A DNA stretch of 64,000 nt from Akebia trifoliata (taxonomy: Eukaryota; Streptophyta; Magnoliopsida; Ranunculales; Lardizabalaceae): contig CM030714.1 in assembly GCA_017979445.1 (NCBI GenBank), forward strand, positions 12,995,317 through 13,059,316, written 5' to 3'. Both the position numbers and the translations under genes were made by a program. Numbering within the stretch: position 1 is the first letter of the stretch; the number at the start of each line of letters is the position of its first letter. The notes under the pieces were generated by a model. The model searched no databases and was not told where the DNA came from. It saw only the letters and a program-made list of their open reading frames with translations. Below, piece by piece: positions 11,491 through 23,966 of this stretch.

Positions 11491-12358
11491 TTCAAGTTTC
11501 CACTCCTGCAGGAGAGGTCCTTGAAGAAAGGTATGTCGATATCCAATTTCTTAGTAGACTCGAATGGTAATGTGAGGTAAGATCTTGCATTTAGAAGGGC
11601 CTTTAACGGTTGGGAAATGAAGGATTTGGTTAATTTCATGAAGTAGTTGTCGAGTCTCTTTCACTTTGGGAGAGGGATAGATGGTTGTGGAAGTTCTCTT
11701 AGGAGGGTTTATTTATAGTGAAATGTTTTTATAAAGACATTGCACAATGATCATGGAGAGGATTTTCCCGCATCACTATTTGGGGACCAAAACTACCTTC
11801 GAAGATCTCATTTTTTGCATGGACGATGACCTTGGAAAGGAACTTGACAACGGATAACCTTATTCGCAAGTGTTTGTGCACTCCAAACTTATGTTGAATG
11901 TGCAAGAGAGATGGCAAATCTGTCAATCACTATTCATGCATTGTAATGTGTCTTGTGAAATCTGGACAAATGTTTTGGACCTATTCGAGATCCTCGTGTG
12001 CTTCCTTGGGACTGTGAGAGGGCTCCTTGAATATTGGATGGGGTTGGATTCTTCTTTCTTGTTGACAAAGAGAATTTTATGGTAACAAACAAGTTTTTAA
12101 ACGAAGAGAAAATTCAATTGCTAATGTTGTTTCAATAAAGGGCTTTTTATTTTTTGGGTATAAAGTCTTTGACGAGTTCAAAGAATCTTTTTTGAGAATT
12201 TCATGGGGTAGTGGGATTGGGTGTGTAGGTTGTAGTAACATCGTCCGTGTTTGTCTGTGTCGGCTTCGTGCCTTTCTTGTACTATTGGTTGGTCACCTCT
12301 ACCACTTTTAATACAAATTAGATTTACTTATCAACAAAAAAAAAAAAAAAAAAACAAA
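11491..12358 (+). pseudogene. L1-type LINE, ORF2 C-terminus, 3' UTR and poly(A) (segment 2)
   Basis: This continues the LINE broken at 6495. Short translated pieces match the C-terminal zf-RVT block: ITIWGPKLPSKISFFAW (about 11777-11827), then NLIRKCLCTPNLC-like residues. The 3' UTR has 'ttggtcacctctaccac', then 'ttttaatacaaatt', then a tail of about 19 A residues (about 12338-12356). The same 3' end type recurs at 37.8 kb. Multiple stops make it a pseudogene. The poly(A) fixes the plus orientation. Confidence 0.8.
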
Positions 12359-14022
12359 CTTATGCACTACACTTTTCCTCAAGTTGTAGCATCAGTATCA
12401 CCCACGTCAACAGCATAATAAGGCACAAGATGCTTCACATTGAAGACATTAGAAATATTGAAATGCAGAGGAAGTTGAACTTTATAAGCATTGTCATTAA
12501 TCTTGCTCAAAACCTTGCAAGGACTCACTTTTCTATTACTCATTTTCATATAAGATCCTCGAAGTTGTCTTTCTTTACTCAAAACCACTCATACAAGATC
12601 TTTGTTTTTTTTTTTTTTTTGAAAATAAGTTTTTGCCGGTGCACATCAGCAGTTGCTTTGCATTTGGTGTTAGACTCCTCAATTTTGGCCCTCACTTAAG
12701 TATGAACATTCTTCGTATATGCTGCCATACCCTCCCTCTTCCTTGTTGTTTATCTTCTTTGAAATTGGAAAAAGGAGCTAAGTCCACACACATTCTCCAA
12801 GAACTACCCTTCTTGGAAATCATATGGGTTGAAATCGTACAAGGGCTCAGACTAGGCCGAATTTAACCTCTATCCATAATTTTTCCAACCTGTTTTTGTA
12901 ACTCCCTTTTTAGGCAACATTCTATAGGCTGCTTATTAGGAAGTGTTGAACTGGGTACTAGATCTATTCAATATCGAATTTCTTGCACATGAGGCAACTC
13001 GGGAGACAATTCTTGAGGGAAAACATTTGCATATTGCTCCATAAATTCCTAAACATCCTTTGCACCTCAGAAACAACAGTTTCTTCTTTTGGAATCAAGG
13101 AAAAGATGTAATCAGATTCAAGACTCTCCTTTATAAAACTCTTGGCAGTAAGCAAAGTGGTTGTTTGAGGCTATGAACTCACTTTATCCTTCTTTTGTAG
13201 CAAAGTATATTGATGATTTTCTTCGCAAAGAGTGTATGTGCTCATCTTTCCAACATGAATTGTTTGCCTATTATATTGCCAAGGCCTTCAAAGTAAGATA
13301 TGGCATGCTTCCATGGGAATCACGTCACACCACACCTCATCAAAGTACTTCTTTTGGATAGAAAAATGAACCAAGCCCCGCTTAGTCAGTCTAATTTCAC
13401 TTCCTATTTTGAATCATGAAAGTTTACAAACATGAGAATGATCTTCAATTTTTTTAGGTTCAATTTATCAACAACCTCTTGAGATTCCACATTCTCTCAA
13501 ATTCCTCCATCAATGATCATATTACATACTTTTCCTCCAATATTGCAAGTGATATAGAAAATTTTGGTTCTTAACCATCTCCCTTATTTTTGATGATTAG
13601 GAACAAGGAGAGTTTTCCTCATCATGAGTTCTAGCCCTTCTTTTTCTTCTTCAAAATCTCCACCGACCTCTTCATTTTTGGGATGGTCATAGATTGGCAG
13701 CTCCTCTACTGGTTCTATCTCCACCATTTCCTCTATTAAAAAGGCTTTATTGCAGTTCCCATTTGCTTTCCTACAATCCGAAGATTTATGACCAGGCTCA
13801 CCACATTTATAGCACTTGAAATTTCCTTCTTGGAACTGATTTCCAACACCAAAAAAACTTGTATTGGACTGATTAGAGCCAGTGACAATAGGTTTTGCTT
13901 GTTGTCCAACCAATGCAACACCACTTTTGCTCATATTTGAATATGTACCAGTTCTAGAATCACCTTGAAATTGTTGTACTGCCCTGGAGTTACCTTGGAA
14001 CTGTTGTACTGCCCTTGGAACA
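12358..14022 (-). pseudogene. Ty3/gypsy polyprotein remnant (CCHC, protease, RT start, integrase end)
   Basis: Read right to left on the minus strand. A gag zinc knuckle, CYKCGEPGHKSSDC, lies at 13773-13814 (C-X2-C-X4-H-X4-C intact). An aspartic protease lies at about 13300-13560 (IIDGG, VVDKLNLK, DEVWCDVIPM). A protease-RT linker is at 12964-13155. An RT N-terminus with SLSPCTI and WRMCVD is at about 12770-12930. After an internal deletion near 12.7 kb comes the integrase C-terminus at 12379-12588 (NAYKVQLP, NISNVFNVKHLVPYY). Near 12371, a tract (ttgaggaaaag) is followed by TGTAGTGCATAAGTTT, which matches the sequence at 27528-27543 and probably marks the LTR starts. The element is cut at 14022 by the LTR element of 14023-27252. 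Confidence 0.8.
14018..14022 (+). repeat. Left target-site duplication of the small LTR element
   Basis: gaaca here versus aaaca at 27253-27257, four of five bases identical. They flank the LTR element, and gypsy gag-like sequence continues on the far side. Confidence 0.6.
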
Positions 14023-14143
14023 TTATGTAGGACATCAACATGATAATAGATCAGATTTCTCTCAATTGTCTATAGAAAATGAACCATAAAAAGGTGAAAC
14101 AAATAGAATTTTCACTGCCGAATCAACCCATCCAGATCTGGTC

Positions 14144-14148
14144 GAGTT
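14144..14148 (+). repeat. Target-site duplication (gagtt) of the nested plus-strand copia
   Basis: gagtt occurs here and again at 25078-25082. Between the two copies lies a complete copia element. Outside them the 5' LTR of the surrounding element is continuous. Confidence 0.8.
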
Positions 14149-14286
14149 TATTGGAAATAATATAATTTATTCGTTTTTATATTATTTCTATGTGAGGGCA
14201 TTTATGTCCATTCACACATTAGTTAATATAAATATTTGCCTGGCTCTCATTATGAAACTTAACAATTACTTTGCTACAATTCTTCT

Positions 14287-14297
14287 TGGTATCAGAG
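14287..14297 (+). promoter_or_regulatory. Primer-binding site, initiator tRNA-Met
   Basis: tggtatcagag directly follows the 5' LTR, complementary to the 3' end of plant initiator tRNA-Met. This is the standard copia priming site. Confidence 0.8.
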
Positions 14298-14639
14298 CCC
14301 TAGAGGACCTATCGACCACCCTTTTGGGTTTTCCTCTTCAATTTTTTGATCTTGAAGTCTTTTCTCTTCTCTTTTCTTATTTCATCAATACCTCTAGATT
14401 TTGAAACTGACTAACCTAGCAGACGCTTAATTAGAAAGTTTCCCTTTCAAGAGCTTTTTTCTTTTTGATTTTTATTCCCTTAATCACATGTTGCGATGGG
14501 GATGGGGATTCTATCAATTTTTCACATGCTGCAATAGGGTTTCTATGCTATATTTCTACCCTTCGATAGGGTTTCTACCTTTCATAGGATTTTTTTGGTT
14601 TGTTTTTCTACCCTACGTTAGGATTTCTAGTTGCAAGAA

Positions 14640-15080
14640 GCTTGTTGGATGGTCTTTGGGGCTTGCAACAACAAGTAAGGTGGTTTGTGTGACTTGCGAC
14701 AACAACTAGAGAGTTTTTTTTTTACTTACAACATCGCCTAGGTGGTCTGTGTGGTTTGCGAAAGCAACTAGAAACATTTTTTTGACTTACAACACCACCT
14801 GGGTGGTCTGTGTTCCTTGCGACAGCAACTAGAGAGGTATTTGAGGCTTACAACACAACTGGGGTGTATTTGTGGCTTGCGACAACACCTAGGGTGTTGC
14901 TTGGTGACTTGCGACAACAATTAAGATATGATGTGGCTTGCGACAGTAACTAAGGTTGTGTGAAACTTGGGACACACCTAAAGGTTGTGTGAAACCCTAT
15001 GATAGCACCTAGAGTGGTGTTTTTTGGTTTTTGACAACAACTAGAGTGAAGTAGGTGGCCTGCGACAGTGTTGTTGCTTG
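14640..15080 (+). repeat. Degenerate tandem repeat in copia leader (core cttgcgacaacaactag)
   Basis: About ten imperfect units of 40-60 bp share 'cttgcgacaacaactag' or variants ('cttacaacaccacct', 'gcctgcgacagt'). They fill the untranslated leader between the PBS and gag. No coding role is visible. Confidence 0.75.
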
Positions 15081-15299
15081 ATCTACTAGTTTTTGGATGC
15101 AACAAAGCTGTTTTTTTTTTATTTTCTGGTTTGGAAAGTTACCCTTTACCTCGTGGTTTATTAGGTTGAGATTATAAGAGACCACCATTCAAACCAAAGT
15201 TTCTACTGTCTAGTTCGTAGTAAGCAAAGACATCGCATCAAGAGACCAAGGATTCAAACACTATTCTTGGGGCAAATTCTTCAGCCCAACGCATTACCA

Positions 15300-18200
15300 A
15301 TGCTTTATTAGTTGGTTGAAATTTTCAGTCCTGGTCTCAATAAGCCATCTGTTACTAATCCCAAATTTAAACAATAGGAGATTGATAATTGCATTATTCT
15401 TGGATGGCTATTTAATTCCATGGAACAGCGCATTGATACCATATTTATGTAGTATGAGACTGTCTCTCTTTGTGGTCAGTTCTCACTCAAACATAAGTGT
15501 ATGCTAGGAATTATTCGAGGATTTATGAACTTTATCGAGACATTGCCCAAGCTACCCAAGGGACTCAGAATATAGCTAATTACTTTAGATTTCTTCAATC
15601 CCATTAGGAAGAGTTATCTTATTATGAGTCTATGGCTGAGTTATTTGCAAAGAAAACTGGGTATGTGGTTATGAGGATTACTCAACATTAGACATACCCA
15701 TTTCTTATGGGTTTATGTCCTAAGTTTGAGGCACTTCGAAACTAGATTATTAACACCACTCCTTTAACTTTTTTGTTTGAAACATTTGCGACCATTGATA
15801 GTGATGAGCAACATCATCAAGTCGTTCTCTCTCAGACCCTTAATATTCTTTTTTCTCTAACTCCAAATTAGACGGCTCTAACAGCTAATTCAGATTTTTC
15901 TGACTCTCGTGCCCAGGGATCTGGGAGTTGTGGTCATAAAAGTCGTAGTCGTGGTAAAAGAAGTGGTCTCACTTGTTGCCATTGTGGGAAGATTGGCCAT
16001 GAGAAGGCTCGTTATTTTCAATTTTATCTCCATCTGTTAAGATCTTTTGTCACTCTTTCTTTAAGGCATTCTACTTATCGTGCTATTGTTGTGCAGTCAT
16101 CTTCAGTTCCTCCCATTGATCCCCCTACTTCCCTCAATACTATTGATCTGTAACAACTCCAGACTCAGATTACCACTATTGTACAAGATCAGATCCATGC
16201 TCATACTGACTCATCTTCGATTGTGGCCTTAGTTACCACGCCTTCGAGTACATCCTCTGCATTTTATGTCTCTCAACTTGCCTCTATTCCCTTGACTTAG
16301 GTAATTGATTTTGGTGCCTCTGACCATATGACCTGTGAGTCTATCTATTTTACTTCTTTTTTTCTTACTACTCAACAAGGTTCTCCTTATTGATAAGTCC
16401 CTTATACCAATCCCCAAAAAGGGTACCATTCCTTTATCCTTTGATTTTTCCTTTGACTCTATGCTTTCTGTTCCTAACATATCTTTTAACCTTTTGTCTG
16501 AGAGTAGTATTACCAAATCTCTAAATTACTTAGTTATTTTTTTTCTACTCACTTTATTTTTCAATGCCTAACTTCGATAAGGATTTTTGGCAAGGGAATG
16601 AAAGAGATGGAATGTACTAGTTTGGATCTCAGCTTACTGTTGCTCTGACTTCTGTGCTTCTACTCTCTAGGAGTCATATTTTTTTTCTTTTCAATCTTTA
16701 GATTTAGGACATACTTGCTCAGGACATGCTAACTTTCAGTATTTATGTTCTATATTTCCTACTTTGAAAAATTCTTGTAGTGGACATATTTCAATGCTCT
16801 ATGTATGAACATTTTAAATGCACATGTACTTCATATATTCCTTGAATGCATCGATTTAATGTAATGTTTGATTAGTTCACTCTGATGTGCGGAGGTCTTC
16901 CCCTATTGTTTCTTTTACTAGTCATCGATATTATGTTATATTTATAGATGATTATTCTAATTGCACTTGGGTTTATCTGATATGTTCTCGTTTTCAGATG
17001 CTTCCTATTTTTGTAAATTTTCTTAAAATGATTTAAATTTAATATACTATTACTGTTAAATCTCTTCGGTCTAATAATAGTGGGGAATATATTTCTGATG
17101 GGATTCGTTCTTACTTCTATGAGCTTGGTATATTTCACCAATTGTCTTGTCCTTACATTCCTAAGTTGAACGAGGTGGCAGAATGCAAAAATAGTCACTT
17201 GATAAACATTGTCCACTGCCTTCTTCGAGGAATGTATGTTCCTCAGTTATATTGGAATATGGCAGTCCTCACTACGATCTTCTTATTTAACCAGGTTTCA
17301 AGTCGTGCCTTAAGGGGACTTATGTTCTTCGCCCTGAGAGCACCTTCTTCCCCATTACACCCAAAGTTTTTTAGTGCACTTGTTTTGTTTAGGACAGGAT
17401 CCTTCATCGCACAAAATTAGATGACAAAGCCATTCAGTGAGTCTTCTTGGGTTACTCGTCTATGTCAAAGGGGTGTCACTGTTATGATCTCATTTCATAT
17501 TATGTCATACACTCTCTGGATGTCACATTTTTTGAAAATATTCCCTACTTTCGTGCCACATCTTCTTTGTAGGACTCTTTTCCTTTGTAGGATCCTTCTC
17601 TTATTGTATTTACATCTCCCGTCTTTTCTCCATCTTTGCCACCACTTTAGGGTTATTCACATTACCTTCACCTCTCTTCAACCTTGTCAACCTCTTCCTT
17701 GGACTCAGGTATGTCCTCTTTTACACCTATTCATATCATTTCTATTTTTGACTCTCGTTTTCCTATTGCACGTTGCAAAGGTAAGAAGGTGTATGTTATT
17801 GATCATCCTATTGTCTAGTTTATTTCCTATCAGGAACTCTCTTCTTCTTATCATGCCTACTTTGTCGCCATTGATTCTATTCAAATTTTTTGGTCTATGT
17901 TAGAAACTTTACGATATCCTCAGTGGATAGGAGCCATGAATGTTGATATGGATGTTTTGCAAATAATCACACCTGAGAGCTTCATCATCTTCCCTTTAGG
18001 AAGTGGACTATTGGTTGTAAATGAATTTTCACTGTCAAATATCTTGTAGATGACACTGTTGATCGGTACAAAGCATGGCTAGTTACTAAGGAACTTACGC
18101 AAATTCCAGGAAATCATTTTTATATTACATTTACCCCTGTAACTAAACTCTCCAATGTTCGCCTATTTATTTCTTAAGATGCAAATCACTTATGGCATTT

Positions 18201-19154
18201 TCAGTAACTCGATGTGAAAATTGTATTTCTAAATGGTAATCTAATAGAGGTTTTCTATACGGACGCCTCTCCTGAGTTTCTTCTTCAAGGAGAGTATTCT
18301 AGGAAGGTATGTCTCCTTTTGAAATCTCTATATGGCCGGAAATAGTCTCCACGAGCTTGATTTTAATGTTTTTCTGAGGTTATTTTATCTATAGAGTTTT
18401 CTAGATACGACTCTGATCATACTTGCTTTGTTCGTCGAGGATTGGATGGCCATTTTGCCATTGTTTTTATTTGTGTGGATCATATTATCCTAACTAGAGA
18501 TGATGCATAATAGATTAACAAGGTCATTATGTTATTGGGTCATGCTTTTGAGGTTAAGAACTTGGATCCTGTCAAATACTTCTTGGGGATAGAAGTGTCC
18601 GTTCTCGCCGTGGTATTTCCCTATCTTAGGGCAAATACGCATTGGATCTTCTTTAAGACATTGGTATGCTTGGTTGTCGTCATGCTTTCTCTCTTATGGA
18701 TCAAAATCCTCGTCTTCATACCGAATCTAGTGATCTATTATCTGATCATTCTTCTTATCAGAGACTCATCAACCGTCTAATTTATCTGATTAACACTAGA
18801 CCAGATTTGACTTTTACGATTAGTAAGGTCAGTCAGTTCATGCATATTCCACGCACATCTCATCTTGACACCGTTATCAGATTCTTTACTACTTGAAGTT
18901 GTGTCCTGGTCTTTGGGATTTTCTATTCGTTTATTGCTCAACCTCATTTGTCTTGGTTCACTAATGTTGGTTATGTTGGTTCTCTTACAAATAGGAAATC
19001 TACCTCTGACTTCTGTACTTTCCACGGTGCTAACCTGATCTTGTGAAAATGTAAGAAACATAGTGTTGTTTCATGTTCTTCTGCTGAAACTGAGTATTGT
19101 GGTATGGCCCTTGGTACATGTGAGCTTATTTAACTTCGATCTTTACTAACGGAG
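15300..19154 (+). pseudogene. Copia polyprotein, degenerate (element 14149-25077), part 1
   Basis: Domains follow the copia order on the plus strand. The gag zinc knuckle CCHCGKIGHEKARY is at about 15975-16018, with the last ligand Cys replaced by Tyr. The protease motif DFGASDHMT is at about 16306-16332. Integrase remnants at about 16860-17280 include CPYIPKLNEVAECKNSH, a worn version of the usual PQQNGVAERKN block. LGYSSMSKGCHCYD-type sequence follows at 17.45 kb. RT traces at 18.2 kb (FLNGN) lead to CVDH where YVDD is expected (about 18470), so a catalytic aspartate is lost. RNase H (LINRLIYLINTRPDLTFTIS) is at about 18768-18827, then SSAETEY at 19.08 kb. Many stops and frameshifts. The frame is cut within RNase H at 19154 and resumes at 24651. 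Confidence 0.8.
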
Positions 19155-19235
19155 TAGATTTGAGAGTTTTAGGTTTAAAGTTTTTGTAGAGAAGAAGAAA
19201 AGAAATGAAGAGAGCTGTTATTATTCTCTTTGTTA

Positions 19236-19244
19236 CTCATATAT

Positions 19245-19326
<82 letters not shown>
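19236..19326. repeat. AT microsatellite in copia LTR
   Basis: About 43 AT dinucleotides, with a second short run at 19369-19384. This accounts for the length difference between the two LTRs of the innermost copia element. Confidence 0.95.
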
Positions 19327-19329
<3 letters not shown>

Positions 19330-19794
19330 ATATCATAAGATTGTTACTAATAACAAAATAACCCTTATATATATATATATATATCATAAGATTGTAAATA
19401 ACCAAGAAACCCTTATAAGAATTTCTACACTCCCCTTCAAGTTGGTGGAAATAGATTTTTCATGCCTAACTTGTTAACAATGCTATGAAAAAGTAAACTA
19501 CCCAGCCCCTTAGTAAGTATATCAACCAACTGATCTTCAGTTTGCACAAATGAAATATAAATGTTCCAAATTACAACTTTTCTTTGATGAAGTGCCTATC
19601 TACTTCAATGTGTTTGGTTCTATTGTGTTGAACTGAGTTATGAGTAATACTAATGGTTGTTTAATTGTCACAGTACAAACTACTCAACCCATAAATAGGA
19701 AGGTTCAATTCAGTTAAAAGGATTTGAAGCCATAGAATCTCACACACCCCATAAGCCATAGACCTAAACTCATCTTCTGCACTGGATCTTGTAA

Positions 19795-21370
19795 TCACTG
19801 TCTGTTTCTTACTTCTCCAAAAAACAAGATTACCCCTAACAAATGCTTAATACCCAGAGTTGGATCTGCGTAGGCTTCAACACGCAAACTACCATGATAA
19901 GCAGATAATAAACCTTGTCCAAGAGTGGATTTTAAATACCTTAGGATTCTATAAGCAGCATCTAAATGAGTTGCAGTTGGTGCTTGCATAAATTGGCTTA
20001 CCACACTAACTGCATAAGCAATATCTGGATGGGTTAAGGAGATGTAGATAAGTCGGTCAACAAGTATCTGATATCTCTCAACACCAATGTAGGGCTCACC
20101 ATTGGACTCTCGAAGCCTATGGTTTGACTCAACAGGAGTATCACAAGGTTTGCAACCTATTATACCTATCTCAAGAAGAAGATCCATAACATACTTCTGC
20201 TGCTAGATGAAAATAACCTTCTTTGATCTAGCAACTTCATTCCCAATAAAGTATTTCAATTGACCCAAGTCTTTAATCTCAAACTCCTCTGCTAACTGGT
20301 ATTTTAATTTTTTTCATTTCATCATGATTATAACCAGTTACTTCAATGTCATCAACATAAACTATGAGAATAGTAATTTTCTCATTGGAATATTTAATGA
20401 ATAATATATGGTTACCTTGACTCTGTTTGTAACCATACCCGATCATGGCACAATGAAAATTTTCAAACCATGCTCTAAGAGAATATTTCAAGCCATATAA
20501 CATCTTTTTTAGTCTGCATACTTTTCTTTCAACAACTGGACATTTAAAACCAAAAGGAGGTATATACTTCTTCCAAGTCACCATGCAAAACAAAACACTA
20601 TTCACATCAAATTGTAGTAATGCCCAATCTTGATTGGTTGTAAGGGATAACAAGACTCTAATAGAATTCATTTTTGTTATCGAAGCAAATGTTTCACAGT
20701 AGTCAATGCCATAGGTTTGAGTGTAACCCTTGACAACAAGTCTGGCTTTGTAGTCCATTGATCCATTTGGGCGATGCTTCATAATAAAGATCCATTTACA
20801 TCCCATTGTTTTCTTTCCTCTAGGAAGAACAATCATATCCCAAGTATTATTTTTCTCAAGGGCCTGCATTTCCTCTTCCATTGCCTTTTTCCGACTTGGT
20901 TGAGATAAGGCATCAACAACACTATAAGGAACAGATACTGAAGATAAAATAATAGCAAAAGCGCAATAGGAGGAAGACAAAGCATCATATGAAACAAAGT
21001 TGGAGTTAGGATGTCGAGTACATGACCGAATACCTTTTTTGATTGCAATGGGAATATTAGAATTATCAATTTTAGGAGTAGAGATATTACCTTTGACTGA
21101 TGGATTTGGGGAGGATTCTTGGTTGGGTTCATGAGGACTCTCTTTAGTGCATTTGTCACATCTAGAATACACAAGTAATTCTTTCTCTTCTTGTATAATA
21201 GGAATTTCCCCTTGGCCATTATTATTGCCAACTTGTAATTCTTTCTCTTTTATAATAGGAACCTTCCCCTGGCCATCATCACCACTGTTATGACCACTAT
21301 AAACATTGTCAGAGGAAAAAGAAACAAGACAAGATAACAACTCTTGGGGAAAAAATATCTCTACTTTCAT
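19795..21370 (-). pseudogene. Copia RT and RNase H (innermost element)
   Basis: The minus-strand frame 21370-20279 carries the RT. Visible blocks are WDMIVLPRGKKTMGCKWIF, KARLVVKGYTQTYGIDYCET, LQFDVNS (usual DVKNAFL, altered), KMLYGLKYSLRAWF and the catalytic ILIVYVDDIEVTG with both aspartates. A second frame (20187-19795) carries the RNase H start, CKPCDTPVE, DRLIYISLTHPDIAYAVSVVSQFM and HLDAAYRILRYLK. A stop and frame change near 20.2-20.28 kb separates them. Domain order is that of Ty1/copia pol. RT is nearly readable, but with the broken join the protein is unlikely to be functional. Confidence 0.85.
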
Positions 21371-21525
21371 TTGTCTCCCCTGTGTTCCAAGAGGAATAAA
21401 AGGAGATAGACTAAAAAAATATTACATCCATAGATACAAAATATTTATGAGAAGGGGGATGATAACATTTATAACTATTTTAATATAAAAATACCCAATA
21501 AAGACACATTTGATGGCTTTAGGGG

Positions 21526-22694
21526 TCAAGTTTGGTCCGGTCGACTCGAGAGACATGAACAAAACACACACCCAAAGATTTTGAGAGGAATGAGAATCAC
21601 CTTATCAGGAGAAGATAAAACCTTAATGGGAATTTTAAATCTCAAGACATACAAAAACATGCGATGAATAAGAAACGTAGCAGTTAAAAGAGCATCCAAC
21701 CAAAACACTTTCGGTACATTCATAATAAATAAGAGAACTCTAATAACTTTCAATAAATTAAAATTTTTTCTCTCAGCCACACCATTTTGTTGAGGTATAC
21801 TTACACAAGTGGTTTGGTAAATGATACCATGCTCACTAAAAAATGAAGCAAAACCATCAGACATGTATTCTCCACAATTATCAGATCTAAGGACTTTAAT
21901 TTTTACATAAAATTGTGTTTCAATCATTTTGTGAAAGAGTTTAAACATAGAATAAACATCACTTTTAGTTTTGAGTAAGTAAAGTCAGGTAACACGAGAA
22001 AAATCATAAAAAAACATAACAGTATAATGAAAATCATGTAATGAGGTAATTGAGAAATGTCCCCACATATCATAATGAACAAGAGAAAAATGTGAACTGC
22101 TTTTGTTACCACTGACAGAATAAGAGTTTCGACAATGTTTAACAAATTCACACATCTCACACTAAAGATCTGACATAGAAATAGAACAAAATAACTAAAT
22201 AAACAAGCGTTTAAGCAACAAAAAAGAGGTATGGCCAAGGCACTTATGTCACAGTAATAACTCTTCAAAATGATGGCCATTCCTAATAGTAGATGGAAGC
22301 TTCTGGATTGAGGTTGCCGTGATAGGGGATCCAAAATATAAATTCCTCCTTCTTCATGTCCCGTACCAATTATCCTCTTCCTATCCAAATCCTGGAAAAC
22401 ACAATGAGAAGAAAAAAAAATTACACTACTATTTAATGATTCTGTGATATGACTCACAAAAATGAGGTTTAAAGCAAAATTAGGGACATGAAGAATAGAT
22501 GATAAGGTCATAGATGGATAAGCAATAACACTACCCTTGCTAGTTATAGAAGAATAAGAACCATCGACAACTTTTACTTTGTCCCTACCAAAATAGATAT
22601 GATAAGATGAAAAAAAATGAAGACATACCAATGATATGATCCGATGCCCCTGAATCAATAACCTAAGAGCTGTTAGGAGTGGAAACAAATGCAC
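21526..22694 (-). pseudogene. Copia protease and integrase (innermost element)
   Basis: The frame 22694-21924 follows the protease signature VIDSGASDHI (about 22640-22672, partly in another frame) and contains the ILHVPNFALNLI block of the protease-integrase linker. The frame 21948-21526 carries the integrase core end: VLRSDNCGEYMS, SIPQQNGVAERKN and VPKVFWLDALLTATFLI, with the catalytic D and E recognisable. At least one frame change at about 21.93 kb breaks it. Confidence 0.8.
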
Positions 22695-23079
22695 TGAAGG
22701 CTGAGGTCGAAGTACCAGAATAAGCGACCGTAGATGTAGATGTCATACTAGGAGACTCCAATTGAGCCATAAAATGTCGAAAATCCTCAATCTCACCTCA
22801 AGAGAGGCTAGTACTATTAGATGCAGGTGTTAGAGTTGAAGTAGGCTCTAATGTCTCCATGAAAGTAATAGAAAGAGCGTATGAATCCCTTCCACTATTG
22901 TAATGACTTCCTCATCAACCAACAGTGAATGAACCTTTATGTGATGGACAACCATGAAGATCCCAACAAGTATCCCTAGTATGACAAGTATGACCACAAT
23001 TGTTACATTTTAACTTATCTTTGTCATCGATAGTTGTCCCTGAACAACCACCGCCTTGAGCACGATCACCATTACGACT

Positions 23080-23966
23080 TCATCTTTGGGATATCAAGGC
23101 AAAGGCTAATCTCTCATGAATGGTAGGTTGAAGCATAACATTACAACGACACTCCTCATTATGCAAATAGGAATATACTACAGTTAATAATGGAAGAGGT
23201 TCATTTCCTAAAATTTGAATCCTGACTTGTTTGTACTCAGAGTTTAAACCGGCAAATAATTCAAATACATGATTTTCTGCAACCAACTTCTTATACGCAA
23301 TAGCATCGATAAAATAATGGGCCCAAAATATTTGATAATGTTCCAACTCTTCCCATAGACGTCAGAGAGTATAGTAATATGTAAACAAGGGCTTATCACC
23401 TTGCCTCATACTATAGTGCAAGTCATACACACGAGTTGTGTTACCTACTTCTGAATATGTCTCTATAATTGCATCTCATATCTCCTGGGTAGTTTGCAAA
23501 AATAAGTGATTACTGCTAATGTCGGTTGCATAGAATGGAGAAGCCAAGGCATAACAATAGCATTTTTTGCATCCCATCTATCAAAGGTTGGATATTCCGA
23601 ATCAGGAATTGGTAAACTACCGGTCAAATATCTCATTTTGTCTTTTCCTTTAATGTATAATATGGCCGATTTAGACCAAGCAAGGAAATTATGGTTATCT
23701 AGCTTTACTGTAGTGATCTGAAGATTAGGAGCAATACTTTGAGGCATACTTATACTCCTTTCACCATTCAAAGGTACATTCGAATATTGACTAACCTCAG
23801 ACACTGTAACAAAGTCTTTTGAAAAAAAATAACAAACACCTTGTGAGTGCGAAATACACTTCACTAGATACCTGAAATTGATATACACTTCACCTGATGG
23901 AGAAAACACACTTATTATCCTCTTTAACAACACATAGAAAGCATTAGAATGTGGAAAACAAGCCAA
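23080..23966 (-). pseudogene. Copia gag (innermost element)
   Basis: Frame 23966-23463 has the gag N-terminal block (VKLDNHNFLAWSKS, LTGSLPIPD, WDAKNAIVMPWLLHSM). Frame 23346-23080 continues with AYKKLVAENHVFELFAGLN and YSYLHNEECR. This is the Retrotran_gag/UBN2-type capsid of plant copia. The zinc-knuckle region follows at about 22960-23040. Two frames separated by 120 bp indicate a frameshift or stop. Confidence 0.75.

Noticed and set aside
17421..17903. 160-codon open frame with many Leu and Phe residues
   Set aside because: The real copia frame here runs in another phase (LGYSSMSKGCHCYD near 17450). The long frame is a shadow of low-complexity CT-rich DNA.
19205..19477. 90-codon frame rich in Ile and Tyr
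   Set aside because: It is the translation of an AT microsatellite within an LTR.
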